Source: Exiguobacterium chiriqhucha RW-2
GTDB lineage: Bacteria; Bacillota; Bacilli; Exiguobacteriales; Exiguobacteriaceae
Direction: 5' to 3'
Assembly (NCBI RefSeq): GCF_000416965.1
Contig: NZ_ATCL01000014.1
Location: forward strand, 310,001 to 374,000
DNA: 64,000 bases
The first letter of the stretch is position 1; each line of letters begins with the position of its first letter. The notes beneath the pieces were generated by a model that saw only the letters and a program-made list of their open reading frames with translations, was not told the origin of the DNA and did no database searches. The position numbers and the translations under genes were made by a program. Shown here piece after piece: positions 23,821 through 32,513 of this stretch.

Positions 23821-25308
23821 ATGTTGACAGCAAAAACATATGAATTTTGGTTCGTGACAGGAAGCCAAATGCTTTACGGTGAAGACGTGCTTCGGCAAGT
23901 GGAGGATCATTCAAAAGAGATGGTGGCCGGACTCGATGCGGCCGACGTCTTCAGCGACCGGATCGTCTTCAAAGGCGTCGTCAAAAACGCAGAAGAGATT
24001 CGTCAAATGATGCTTCAAGCGAATGCGGACGACTCATGCGCGGGCGTGATCACCTGGATGCACACGTTCTCGCCATCGAAGATGTGGATCAGTGGCATGC
24101 GCGTCCTGCAAAAACCGTTGCTCCATTTCGGGACACAGTTCAACCGTGACATCCCTTGGGATGCGATCGATATGGACTTCATGAACTTGAACCAATCGGC
24201 GCACGGCGACCGGGAACACGGCTTTATCACGAGCCGGATGAACGTCAAACGCAAAGTGCTCGTCGGGCACTGGGAAGACGAGACGACACGCGGCAAGATG
24301 GCGAGTTGGATGAAAGTCGCTCATGCGTTGGCCGAAAGCAAAGTGTTAAAAGTGGCTCGTTTCGGTGACAACATGCGTAACGTCGCCGTGACGGAAGGCG
24401 ATAAAGTCGAAGCGCAGATTCGCCTCGGTTGGACGGTGGACGGATATGGTGTCGGTGATCTCGTCGCATATATGGACGCTGTGACCGACACGGACCTCGA
24501 AGCGCTGATGGACGAATACGCGTCTCGTTACGAGCTGACGAACAAAGGGATGGCAGAAGAGGAGTTCCTCGACTCGGTCCGTTACCAGGGTCGCATCGAA
24601 CTCGGTATGAAAGCCTTCCTCGAGGCAGGCGGCTATACCGCCTTCACGACGACGTTCGAAGACTTGCATGGCATGAAGCAGTTGCCGGGTCTCGCCGTCC
24701 AACGCTTGATGGAGCAAGGCTATGGCTTTGCCGGAGAAGGTGACTGGAAGACCGCGGCGTTGGTCCGTCTCATGAAAATCATGGCGAACAACGAGCGGAC
24801 CTCGTTCATGGAAGATTACACGTACCACTTCGAGCCGGGCAACGAGATGGTGCTTGGCGCCCACATGTTAGAGATTTGTCCGACGATTGCGGTCGATCAA
24901 CCAAGAATCGAAGTCCATCCGCTTGGTATCGGCGACCGGGAAGCACCGGCCCGGATCGTCTTTGAAGGACAGAGCGGCAAGGCGTTGAACGCGAGTATCA
25001 TCGATCTCGGCCATCGCTTCCGTCTTCTCGTCAACACGGTCGAAGGCATTCAGCCGGAAGAGGCGATGCCGAACTTGCCGGTCGCACGCGTTCTTTGGAA
25101 AACAGAACCTTCGATGGCGCAAGCGGTCGAAAACTGGATTCAAGCCGGTGGGGCGCACCACACCTGTTATTCGTATGAAGTGACGACCGACCAACTGCGG
25201 GACTTCGCGGAACTGCTCGACGTTGAAATCGCGGTCATCGACGCCAAGACGGAGACGGTCCAATTCAACAACGAACTACGTTGGAACGAACTTTACTATC
25301 GACCATAA
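23821..25308 (+). CDS. araA: L-arabinose isomerase
   Basis: A 495-residue enzyme, one short of B. subtilis AraA. It opens with Y-E-F-W-F-V-T-G-S-Q-M-L-Y-G, and contains T-W-M-H-T-F-S-P-S-K-M-W, H-F-G-T-Q-F-N-R-D-I-P-W, the catalytic and Mn-binding Glu in S-F-M-E-D-Y-T-Y and H-M-L-E-I-C-P. It isomerises L-arabinose to L-ribulose in the cytoplasm. The start at 23821 is chosen by family alignment and AGGGGG upstream; an earlier frame opening inside araD is ignored. A hairpin at 25313-25337 separates it from the arabinofuranosidase gene. Confidence 0.95.
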   Translation: MLTAKTYEFWFVTGSQMLYGEDVLRQVEDHSKEMVAGLDAADVFSDRIVFKGVVKNAEEIRQMMLQANADDSCAGVITWMHTFSPSKMWISGMRVLQKPLLHFGTQFNRDIPWDAIDMDFMNLNQSAHGDREHGFITSRMNVKRKVLVGHWEDETTRGKMASWMKVAHALAESKVLKVARFGDNMRNVAVTEGDKVEAQIRLGWTVDGYGVGDLVAYMDAVTDTDLEALMDEYASRYELTNKGMAEEEFLDSVRYQGRIELGMKAFLEAGGYTAFTTTFEDLHGMKQLPGLAVQRLMEQGYGFAGEGDWKTAALVRLMKIMANNERTSFMEDYTYHFEPGNEMVLGAHMLEICPTIAVDQPRIEVHPLGIGDREAPARIVFEGQSGKALNASIIDLGHRFRLLVNTVEGIQPEEAMPNLPVARVLWKTEPSMAQAVENWIQAGGAHHTCYSYEVTTDQLRDFAELLDVEIAVIDAKTETVQFNNELRWNELYYRP

Positions 25309-25312
25309 TCTA

Positions 25313-25337
25313 AAGGGCCACTTCGTTGGCCCTTCTT
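25313..25337 (+). terminator. Short hairpin between araA and the GH51 gene
   Basis: Stem AAGGGCCA / TGGCCCTT with a six-base loop and TTC-rich tail; probably a weak intra-operon attenuator or processing hairpin. Confidence 0.5.
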
Positions 25338-25352
25338 CATGGAGGAGATACA

Positions 25353-26876
25353 ATGAACAACCAACTCATCAAACCGACGCACGTGACGACAGGGACGACA
25401 CAGCTCATCGTCAATGCCGACTTAACCAAGGGGACGATCAGCAAGCACATTTATGGTCACTTCGCCGAGCATTTAGGTCGTTGTATTTATGAAGGGCTCT
25501 GGGTCGGTCCTGAGTCGCCGATTCCAAACACGGATGGCATTCGCAACGACGTGCTCGCCGCCTTGAAAAAATTGAACATTCCGGTCCTCCGTTGGCCGGG
25601 CGGCTGCTTTGCCGACGAGTACCACTGGAAGGACGGGGTCGGTCCGAACGAGAACCGAAAACGGATGGTCAACACGCATTGGGGCGGGGTCGTCGAAAAC
25701 AACCACTTCGGCACCCATGAATTCATGCGCCTCTGTGAACTGCTCGAGTGTGAACCGTACATCTGTGGGAACGTTGGAAGCGGGACGGTGCAAGAGATGT
25801 CGGAATGGGTAGAGTACATGACGTTCGGTGGCGAGTCACCGATGTCGAACTGGCGACAAAAGAACGGCCGGACCGAGCCGTGGGAACTCACGTACTTCGG
25901 CGTCGGGAATGAGAACTGGGGCTGTGGCGGCAACATGCGCCCGGAATATTACGCGGACCTGTATCGCCGCTACCAGACGTACGTCCGCAACTATGATGGC
26001 AATAAACTCTATAAAATCGCCGGTGGGGCGAACATCGACGACTATAAATGGACAGAGGTCCTGATGCGGGAAGCAGGGACGATGATGGACGGGCTCAGCC
26101 TCCATTACTACACGATCCCAGGTGACTTCTGGTTGGGCAAAGGATCGGCTCTCGATTTCACGGAGGACGAATGGTTCATCACGTTGAAGCGCGCCCTCCA
26201 TATGGACGAGTTGATCACGAAACACGGCCAGATCATGGACCAGTATGACCCAGAAAAACGTGTCGGCTTGATCGTCGACGAGTGGGGCACTTGGTTCGAT
26301 GTGGAGCCGGGGACGAACCCAGGTTTCTTGTATCAACAAAACTCGATTCGGGATGCACTCGTAGCTGCGGTCCACTTCAACATCTTCCATAACCATAACG
26401 ACCGCGTTCATATGGCGAACATCGCTCAAATGGTCAACGTGTTGCAGGCTATGATTTTGACGGAAGGAGACCGATTCATCCTCACGCCGACATACCATGT
26501 GTTCGAGATGTACAGCGTCCACCAAGATGCCGAACGCGTCGAACTCGCCGCACACACACGCGATTACGTGGCCAAAGATGAAGCCATTCCGGCCGTGAAC
26601 GCCACTGCTTCGCGAAATGCGGAAGGTGTGCTCCACATCAGCCTCTGCCAACTCGACCACGAGCAAGGCGATACGGTCGAAATCGATTTGCGGGGAATCG
26701 GCGCCATCTCTGGCGTGTCGGCCCGGATTTTGACGGCAGACCATTTGAACGCCCATAACACGTTCGAACAGCCTGACCTCGTCTCACCACAGGACCATGA
26801 TGTGACAGTCACGGAAGACGGCAAGCTCGTCCTCGATGTGCCGGCGATGAGCGTCATCACCATCGCGGTCCGCTGA
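25353..26876 (+). CDS. abfA: Alpha-L-arabinofuranosidase, GH51
   Basis: A 507-residue GH51 enzyme, close to the usual 500. Diagnostic motifs are [27 protein letters not shown], the acid/base Glu in [11 protein letters not shown] and the nucleophile Glu in I-V-D-E-W-G-T-W. No signal peptide is present, so it works in the cytoplasm, removing terminal arabinose from imported oligomers. GGAGGAG lies six bases before the start at 25353. It belongs to the arabinose operon; the next gene starts one base after its stop. Confidence 0.93.
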   Translation: MNNQLIKPTHVTTGTTQLIVNADLTKGTISKHIYGHFAEHLGRCIYEGLWVGPESPIPNTDGIRNDVLAALKKLNIPVLRWPGGCFADEYHWKDGVGPNENRKRMVNTHWGGVVENNHFGTHEFMRLCELLECEPYICGNVGSGTVQEMSEWVEYMTFGGESPMSNWRQKNGRTEPWELTYFGVGNENWGCGGNMRPEYYADLYRRYQTYVRNYDGNKLYKIAGGANIDDYKWTEVLMREAGTMMDGLSLHYYTIPGDFWLGKGSALDFTEDEWFITLKRALHMDELITKHGQIMDQYDPEKRVGLIVDEWGTWFDVEPGTNPGFLYQQNSIRDALVAAVHFNIFHNHNDRVHMANIAQMVNVLQAMILTEGDRFILTPTYHVFEMYSVHQDAERVELAAHTRDYVAKDEAIPAVNATASRNAEGVLHISLCQLDHEQGDTVEIDLRGIGAISGVSARILTADHLNAHNTFEQPDLVSPQDHDVTVTEDGKLVLDVPAMSVITIAVR

Positions 26877-26877
26877 G

Positions 26878-27117
26878 ATGACAGTGGCGGAGACGCGGCG
26901 ATGTCGGACCTGTACACCGCAAGCGACAGACCAAGACTGGCTGTTGACCATCGATGCGGAAGTCATGGAGCAGGTGTCGGATACGGAATACGAGGCGCGC
27001 CTCACCCATTGCGCGGCTTGCCCGTTCCAGCAACAAGATACTTGCTTGAAATGTGGGTGTTACGTCTCGTATCGGGCACGACTCGCGACGAAGCACTGCC
27101 CAGTGAACGTTTGGTAA
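26878..27117 (+). CDS. Cys-rich DUF6171 family protein
   Basis: A 79-residue protein with a zinc-ribbon-like pattern: C-R-T-C near residue 9, then C-x2-C (C-A-A-C), C, C-x2-C-x-C (C-L-K-C-G-C) and a final C-P-V-N-V-W. This spacing and the closing C-P-x-N-x-W match DUF6171. Its role is unknown; a metal or redox function is only suggested by the cysteines. It starts one base after the arabinofuranosidase stop and has no strong ribosome site of its own, so it probably relies on translational coupling. The following epimerase has its own AAAAAGGAG. Its presence in a sugar operon is unexplained. Confidence 0.7.
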   Translation: MTVAETRRCRTCTPQATDQDWLLTIDAEVMEQVSDTEYEARLTHCAACPFQQQDTCLKCGCYVSYRARLATKHCPVNVW

Positions 27118-27132
27118 AAAGGAGTGGATGTC

Positions 27133-28137
27133 ATGAAGCGGCAACTAGAAACAGCGATTGACGAGTCGACGATCACGCTCGAGAACGATGTGTATCGATT
27201 GAACATATTGACTTACGGAGCGACGTTGCAAGAATTTTCGATTCAGGACGATGGCTGGAAAAATATCGTCTTGTCGTACGACACAGTCGAGGCGTACATG
27301 CAGGACACGTATTATTTGGGTGCGACGATCGGACGGGTCGCCGGACGGATCGACCAGAGTACGTTCGACCTGGATGGTGTGACGTATCACGTGCCCGCAA
27401 ATGAAGGTGTCCATCACCTTCACGGCGGAGAAGGGTTGCACCGTCGCGTCTGGACGGTCGAACAGAGAACGTCCGACCGTGTGACGCTTCATTACGTCAG
27501 CCCGGACGGAGAGAACGGATATCCCGGGGCACTCGATGTCCGCGCCACGTTCGAACTGGTCGACCACGGCGTCACCATCACATACGAGGCGACCTCTGAT
27601 CAAGATACGGTGTGTGATTTGACGAACCACACGTATTTCAACTTGAGCGGAGGTGAGCGGGATATCTTGAACCATGAGCTTACGTTGTCCGCCGACACGT
27701 TCGCTGAGCTGCGGGATGATTTGATTCCGACGGGTCGCTTGCTTGAAGTCGATCAGACAGCGTTTGATTTCCGGTCTGGTCGTGTCTTGGCGGACGGTCT
27801 CGAGTCAACCCATCCACAAAACGAATTGGTCAACGGCTATGACCATCCGTTCGTCTTCGCGGGGCGACGGGAAGCGAGACTCTATGAGCGAGCGTCACAG
27901 CGAGAGTTGACGATCTCGACGACGGCCCCCGCCATCGTCCTCTATTCGGGCAATCAGATGAACGAGACGACTTCATTGCGTGAAGGGACGTCGAGACGTT
28001 ACTACGGCGTCTGTCTGGAGCCGCAACACCTCCCTGATGCCGTTCACCACGAGACGTTCCCGTCGATTCGCTTGAAGGCAGGGAACACGTACCGTTGGCA
28101 AACGACGTACCGCGTTGAGACAGGAGTCAGCCGATGA
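27133..28137 (+). CDS. Aldose 1-epimerase (mutarotase), GalM family
   Basis: A 334-residue mutarotase. Recognised from N-G-P-like T-Y-G-A-T-L-Q-E-F, the substrate loop G-A-T-I-G-R-V-A-G-R-I, the histidine motif H-L-H-G-G-E-G-L-H-R, and N-H-T-Y-F-N-L-S with the second catalytic His; the Glu base lies in V-C-L-E-P-Q-H-L-P-D. It interconverts anomers of free sugars, here presumably L-arabinose before isomerisation. The start at 27133 fits AAAAAGGAG at eight bases; a GTG nine bases earlier is too close. Its stop overlaps araM by ATGA. Confidence 0.9.
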   Translation: MKRQLETAIDESTITLENDVYRLNILTYGATLQEFSIQDDGWKNIVLSYDTVEAYMQDTYYLGATIGRVAGRIDQSTFDLDGVTYHVPANEGVHHLHGGEGLHRRVWTVEQRTSDRVTLHYVSPDGENGYPGALDVRATFELVDHGVTITYEATSDQDTVCDLTNHTYFNLSGGERDILNHELTLSADTFAELRDDLIPTGRLLEVDQTAFDFRSGRVLADGLESTHPQNELVNGYDHPFVFAGRREARLYERASQRELTISTTAPAIVLYSGNQMNETTSLREGTSRRYYGVCLEPQHLPDAVHHETFPSIRLKAGNTYRWQTTYRVETGVSR

Positions 28138-29303
28138 ACCTCGAACAGATTAACGAACACGTACAAGCTTGTGATTGCGGGAATCCCCATCACGCGATCA
28201 CGATTGAACGGATGGTCGCGTCCGAACACGTCTGGGTCGAATTGGCTGCGTTCGTCCACGAAAAAGAGTGGAACCACCTCCTCGTCGTCGCCGACATGAA
28301 TACCGAGCACGTCGGGTTTCTCCCGCTACGAGAAGCCTTGACGGACATCGGAGTCGATGTGTCGCTCGTCTCGCTCCAAGCGGATGAGCAAGGCGACGTC
28401 TTGGCGGAGGAACGCTCGGTCGTACAAGTATTGCTTCAACAAGATGAAACCGTCGACGCGCTCATTGCGCTAGGTGCCGGCACGATTCATGACGTCACCC
28501 GGTTCTGTGCGGCCAAAACGAAAGTACCGTTCATCTCGGTGCCGACCGCGCCGTCAGTGGATGGCTTCACGTCGAAAGGAGCCCCCCTCATTGTGAGAGG
28601 TAAAAAAATCACGTACCAGCTCGTGTCCCCGATTGCCGTGTTCGTCCCGAGTCAGGTGATTCGAAAGGCACCCGACGCGTTGGTCGCAGCCGGGGTCGGC
28701 GATATGCTCGGGAAATACACGTCCTTGTTGGATTGGCGGTTCGGAGCATTTGACGGCGGTGAACCGTTTTGTCCGGTCGCCGCATCGTTGACGGAGCAGG
28801 CGTTACAATCGTGTGTGAACGCCTTGCCTGCCATCTATAAACGAGACGCGGACGGGTTGGATCAACTGATGGAGTCGCTGTTGTTGTCCGGAGTCGCCAT
28901 GTTGATTTTCGGTCATTCGCATCCAGCTTCCGGTGGTGAGCATCACTTGTCCCACTATTGGGAGATGGATTTCATCGCCAACCATCGTCCGGCGGTCCTC
29001 CATGGAACGAAAGTCGCCATCGCCACGATGGAACTCATCGATTCCTATAAAACAATGATGCTCGAACGGCCCGACACGCCGGACGCGCTACGGGCATGGG
29101 CCGAGCAGATGCCGACAAGCCAAGAGCTCGAACACATCTTCCACGCGTTACAGGCACCGCTGCGGCCGGATGAGATCGGGGTCTCCTCGCTCTTATTAGC
29201 GAGTAGCAAGCGAGAGGCGTACCGTTTGAGAGAACGACACACACTGTTAAAACATATGAGTTTGAACCGAACAGAATCTGAGGTAGGGGAGCGTTCTTTA
29301 TGA
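28134..29303 (+). CDS. araM: AraM-type sn-glycerol-1-phosphate dehydrogenase
   Basis: A 389-residue member of the Fe/Ni-dependent dehydrogenase superfamily. The nucleotide-binding motif G-A-G-T-I-H-D is followed by V-P-T-A-P-S-V-D-G-F-T-S, and metal ligands are in F-G-H-S-H-P-A-S-G-G-E-H-H. These match AraM/EgsA, which reduces dihydroxyacetone phosphate to sn-glycerol 1-phosphate with NAD(P)H; in B. subtilis it also sits in the ara operon and feeds heptaprenylglyceryl phosphate synthesis. Its tie to arabinose catabolism is unexplained. ATGA overlaps join it to the epimerase before and GH43 after. Confidence 0.92.
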   Translation: MNLEQINEHVQACDCGNPHHAITIERMVASEHVWVELAAFVHEKEWNHLLVVADMNTEHVGFLPLREALTDIGVDVSLVSLQADEQGDVLAEERSVVQVLLQQDETVDALIALGAGTIHDVTRFCAAKTKVPFISVPTAPSVDGFTSKGAPLIVRGKKITYQLVSPIAVFVPSQVIRKAPDALVAAGVGDMLGKYTSLLDWRFGAFDGGEPFCPVAASLTEQALQSCVNALPAIYKRDADGLDQLMESLLLSGVAMLIFGHSHPASGGEHHLSHYWEMDFIANHRPAVLHGTKVAIATMELIDSYKTMMLERPDTPDALRAWAEQMPTSQELEHIFHALQAPLRPDEIGVSSLLLASSKREAYRLRERHTLLKHMSLNRTESEVGERSL

Positions 29304-30247
29304 GAGAGACGATCACAAATCCGCTAGTGGAACAACGAGCGGACCCATGGATCATGCGCCATACAGATGGCTATTATTACTTCACGGCCTCGTTGCCAGA
29401 CTTCACGGGCATCCCGCTCCGTCGAGCTAAGACGCTCGCCGCCTTGACCGAGGCCGACGAACGAGTCGTCTGGACTAAACGTGAGACGGGTATCATGAGT
29501 GCGAACATTTGGGCCCCGGAATTACATCACATCCAAGGAAAATGGTACCTCTATTTTGCGGCCGCGCGAGAAGATCACGTCTTCGATCATCGGATGTATG
29601 TGTTCGAGAATAGCTCGGCGAATCCGCTCGAAGGGGAATGGATTGAAAAAGGACAGGTCCGGACTTGGTGCGAATCGTTCGCGCTTGATGCGACGACGTT
29701 CGAGCACGAGGGGCGCCTCTATTATGTATGGGCCCAAAAAGACCCGTCCATCGATGGCAACTCGAACCTCTACATCTCGGAGATGGCGAACCCGTGGACA
29801 CTCACGGGGCCACAGACGATGATTGCGACGCCGGAGTATGACTGGGAGAAGGTCGGTTTCCTCGTGAACGAAGGGCCGGCCGTGTTGAAGCGGAACGGTC
29901 ACATCTATATCACGTTCTCTGCGAGTGCGACGGACCATCACTACTGTATGGGCCTCCTGCGCGCTGAGGGGACGAGTAATTTATTGGACGCGGCGAGTTG
30001 GACGAAACATCCGGACCCGGTCTTCGGAACCGATGAAGCGGCCAGTCAATTCGGACCGGGTCACAACAGTTTTACGACGCTAGATGACGGGACGGACATC
30101 CTCGTCTATCATGCCCGTAACTATAAAGAAATCGTCGGGGACCCGCTCTGGGACCCGAACCGACATACGCGTGTCCAACCGTTCATGTGGGATGAAACTG
30201 GCCCAGTGTTCGGCCGACCGATTCGTGACGAGGAGGCTGTACGATGA
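29300..30247 (+). CDS. GH43 exo-alpha-1,5-L-arabinofuranosidase, copy 1
   Basis: A 315-residue single-domain GH43 enzyme without signal peptide. The catalytic acids are placed as Asp 15 in Q-R-A-D-P-W, Asp in F-A-L-D-A-T-T-F and Glu in L-V-N-E-G-P-A-V. The start N-P-L-V-E-Q-R-A-D-P-W and Y-Y-F-T-A-S-L-P are typical of the GH43 group of exo-acting arabinofuranosidases. It should release arabinose from short linear arabinan pieces in the cytoplasm. It overlaps araM and the next GH43 gene by ATGA, so the three are translationally coupled. Confidence 0.85.
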   Translation: MRETITNPLVEQRADPWIMRHTDGYYYFTASLPDFTGIPLRRAKTLAALTEADERVVWTKRETGIMSANIWAPELHHIQGKWYLYFAAAREDHVFDHRMYVFENSSANPLEGEWIEKGQVRTWCESFALDATTFEHEGRLYYVWAQKDPSIDGNSNLYISEMANPWTLTGPQTMIATPEYDWEKVGFLVNEGPAVLKRNGHIYITFSASATDHHYCMGLLRAEGTSNLLDAASWTKHPDPVFGTDEAASQFGPGHNSFTTLDDGTDILVYHARNYKEIVGDPLWDPNRHTRVQPFMWDETGPVFGRPIRDEEAVR

Positions 30248-31188
30248 AGCAAGTAGAAGATCGACATTTGATAGTAGAACAGCGGGCCGACCCGTGGGTA
30301 TATTTGCATACGGATGGCTACTACTACTTCACGGCGTCGGTGCCTGAGTATGATTTGATCGAGTTACGCCGCGCCAAGTCGCTTCAAGCACTTCGGACGG
30401 CCGAGCCGGTGACCGCATGGGTGAAACACGAGACGGGTCCGATGAGCGACTTAATTTGGGCGCCTGAACTGCACCACATTCATGGCAAGTGGTATCTCTA
30501 TTTTGCGGCCGCGAAATCGCGGGACATCGTCAACGGTCTGTTCGACCACCGCATGTTCGTGTTAGAGAACGAATCAACGAATCCGCTCGAAGGGGAGTGG
30601 GTCGAAAAAGGGCAAGTCCAGACCGAATGGGATTCGTTCGCCCTTGACGCGACCGTGTTTGAGCATAAAGGGACTCACTATTTGGTGTGGGCCCAAAAAG
30701 ACCCGTCTATCGACGGAAACTCAAATGTATACATCGCCGAGCTCGAAAACCCATGGACGATTAAATTGCCACAAGTCATGTTGACGAAGCCTGAGTATGA
30801 TTGGGAGACTCGAGGTTTCCTCGTCAATGAGGGGGCGGCCGTGTTGAAGCGGAACGGCCACATCTTCATCACGTATTCGGCGAGTGCGACCGATGAGAAC
30901 TACTGCATGGGTATGTTGTGTGCTTCGGACGACGCTGATTTGTTGAACCCGGCATCGTGGTCGAAATCGTTCCGGCCGGTGTTCCAGACGAATGCTGACG
31001 TGAATCAATTCGGGCCCGGTCACAATAGCTTTACTGTGAACGAGAAGGGAGAAGATGTCCTCATCTATCATGCTCGGACGTATACAGAAATTGAAGGAGA
31101 TCCCCTCTACGACCCGAACCGTCATGCGCGCGCACAAGTGTTCACGTGGAATGAAGAAGGGCGCCCGGAATTCGGGAAGCCGCTCTAA
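30244..31188 (+). CDS. GH43 exo-alpha-1,5-L-arabinofuranosidase, copy 2
   Basis: A 314-residue tandem paralogue of the preceding enzyme, similar over the whole length (Q-R-A-D-P-W, H-T-D-G-Y-Y-Y-F-T-A-S, W-A-Q-K-D-P-S-I-D-G-N-S-N are shared). The catalytic positions are conserved: Asp 16, Asp in F-A-L-D-A-T-V-F, Glu in L-V-N-E-G-A-A-V. Loop differences, such as an insertion A-K-S-R-D-I-V-N-G-L, suggest altered substrate length or branching preference (inference). GAGGAGG precedes the ATG, which overlaps the previous stop. It is the last gene of the arabinose operon, closed by the terminator at 31195-31227. Confidence 0.85.
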   Translation: MKQVEDRHLIVEQRADPWVYLHTDGYYYFTASVPEYDLIELRRAKSLQALRTAEPVTAWVKHETGPMSDLIWAPELHHIHGKWYLYFAAAKSRDIVNGLFDHRMFVLENESTNPLEGEWVEKGQVQTEWDSFALDATVFEHKGTHYLVWAQKDPSIDGNSNVYIAELENPWTIKLPQVMLTKPEYDWETRGFLVNEGAAVLKRNGHIFITYSASATDENYCMGMLCASDDADLLNPASWSKSFRPVFQTNADVNQFGPGHNSFTVNEKGEDVLIYHARTYTEIEGDPLYDPNRHARAQVFTWNEEGRPEFGKPL

Positions 31189-31194
31189 TCAGTA

Positions 31195-31227
31195 ACAGAC
31201 GCTCACACGTTGTGGGCGTCTGTTTTT
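31195..31227 (+). terminator. Terminator of the arabinose operon
   Basis: Stem ACAGACGC / GCGTCTGT followed by TTTTT. Confidence 0.8.
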
Positions 31228-31375
31228 ATGTAACGGGAGCGGACGTCACGAACTACAGTTGATCAGATGCACCATCCCCTCTCTGATTTTCTTCACTGAA
31301 TTCACTCCAATCCTGCATCAACGCGCACAGTTTTGTATAATTGAAAGCGAGAGCTAGGAAGGGAGAAACGATTCG

Positions 31376-32356
31376 ATGAAACCAAAGATTGAGGACGTAG
31401 CCAAGTTGGCTGGGGTTTCTCCGACAACCGTGTCACGTGTGTTGAACAATCGTGGCTATATCAGTGAAAAGACTAAAACAAAAGTTGAGGCGGCGATGCA
31501 AGAACTCAACTATTTTCCGAACGACGTGGCGCGGTCGCTGTTCAATAAGCGCTCGTACTTGATCGGCTTGATTTTACCGACAACGGCCAACCCGTTCTTC
31601 GGGGAGCTCACGTTCCATATTGAGAACTATTGTGCAACGAACGGGTATAAAGTACTCCTATGCAACAGTTTGAACCAAGTCGATAAAGAAGAGCGTTATT
31701 TGGAGATGTTGCTCCGGAACCAAGTCGATGGCATTATCGTCGGGACACATAACCGTGGGATTCTCGATTACCATAAACAAAATTTGGCGGTCGTGGCAAT
31801 TGACCGTTACTTATCTGATACGATTCCGGTCGTTAGTTCGGATAATTATCAAGGTGGCAAACTGGCGACCGATTATTTATGGACAAAAGGCTGTCGTCGC
31901 ATCGCTTTAATCGATGGGGAAGGGTCACTCGAGACCCCGGCCCGCCTCAGACGGCAAGCCTATCTCGACGTGATGAAAGCACACGGTCAAGAACCGATCG
32001 TGTACGAGGTCGAAGAAGTCTTTGATCGCACGAGCCAAGAAGCCGTCATGCAAAAGTTGATTGACGAACAACCGGAGCTCGATGGGGTGTTCGCGACGAA
32101 CGATTTGTTCGCGGCCTCCTTCATGCGCGTGATGAAAGCTTCTAAACACTCGTCTAGAAAAATTGAAGTGGTCGGCTATGATGGGACCGAGGCAGTCCGT
32201 TCGCTCTTGCCCGAACTCGTGACCGTACAACAACCGATCGAAGAGATTGCGAAGACGGCCATCGATCTTCTGCTGAAAGAAATCGACGGGGAATTTACAG
32301 ACGAAGGTAGAGAAATTCAACTTCCTGTCCGTATGATTCAAGGCGCCGACGCTTAA
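31376..32356 (+). CDS. LacI family repressor of the sucrose genes
   Basis: A 326-residue LacI/GalR regulator. The N-terminal helix-turn-helix I-E-D-V-A-K-L-A-G-V-S-P-T-T-V-S-R-V-L-N with hinge residues and the sensor domain (L-I-G-L-I-L-P-T-T-A-N-P-F-F) are complete. It precedes the sucrose symporter, sucrase and fructokinase genes on the same strand, with its own terminator at 32363-32391. The 22-bp palindrome at 32416-32437, with central CG as LacI-type operators have, is the obvious target. A sucrose or fructose derivative is the likely effector (inference). AAGGGAG precedes the start. Confidence 0.87.
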   Translation: MKPKIEDVAKLAGVSPTTVSRVLNNRGYISEKTKTKVEAAMQELNYFPNDVARSLFNKRSYLIGLILPTTANPFFGELTFHIENYCATNGYKVLLCNSLNQVDKEERYLEMLLRNQVDGIIVGTHNRGILDYHKQNLAVVAIDRYLSDTIPVVSSDNYQGGKLATDYLWTKGCRRIALIDGEGSLETPARLRRQAYLDVMKAHGQEPIVYEVEEVFDRTSQEAVMQKLIDEQPELDGVFATNDLFAASFMRVMKASKHSSRKIEVVGYDGTEAVRSLLPELVTVQQPIEEIAKTAIDLLLKEIDGEFTDEGREIQLPVRMIQGADA

Positions 32357-32362
32357 AGATCG

Positions 32363-32391
32363 ACCCGCTCTTTACGAGGAGCGGGTTTTTT
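32363..32391 (+). terminator. Terminator after the LacI gene
   Basis: Stem ACCCGCTC / GAGCGGGT and T-run. Confidence 0.82.
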
Positions 32392-32415
32392 CAATTCAAG
32401 AAAAAAGTGACAACA

Positions 32416-32437
32416 ATATGTCAACCGGTTGACATAT
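32416..32437. promoter_or_regulatory. LacI-type operator, 22-bp perfect palindrome
   Basis: Perfect inverted repeat of ATATGTCAACC about a central CG. The right half GGTTGACATAT is repeated at 32444-32454. The palindrome contains the -35 of the sucrose promoter. Confidence 0.78.
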
Positions 32438-32457
32438 GAAAGCGGTTGACATATTAT
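32429..32457 (+). promoter_or_regulatory. SigA promoter of the sucrose operon
   Basis: TTGACA (32429-32434) inside the operator, 17-bp spacer, TATTAT (32452-32457). Confidence 0.7.
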
Positions 32458-32462
32458 GATTT

Positions 32463-32476
32463 TGAAAGTGCTTTCA
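32463..32476 (+). promoter_or_regulatory. cre-like site of the sucrose operon
   Basis: TGAAAGTGCTTTCA, symmetric arms like a cre but TG instead of the central CG; located just downstream of the -10. Could be a CcpA site or another LacI-family site. Confidence 0.5.
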
Positions 32477-32513
32477 ATTTGTAGTTCATTCTATTTTTGA
32501 GGGAGACACCATC

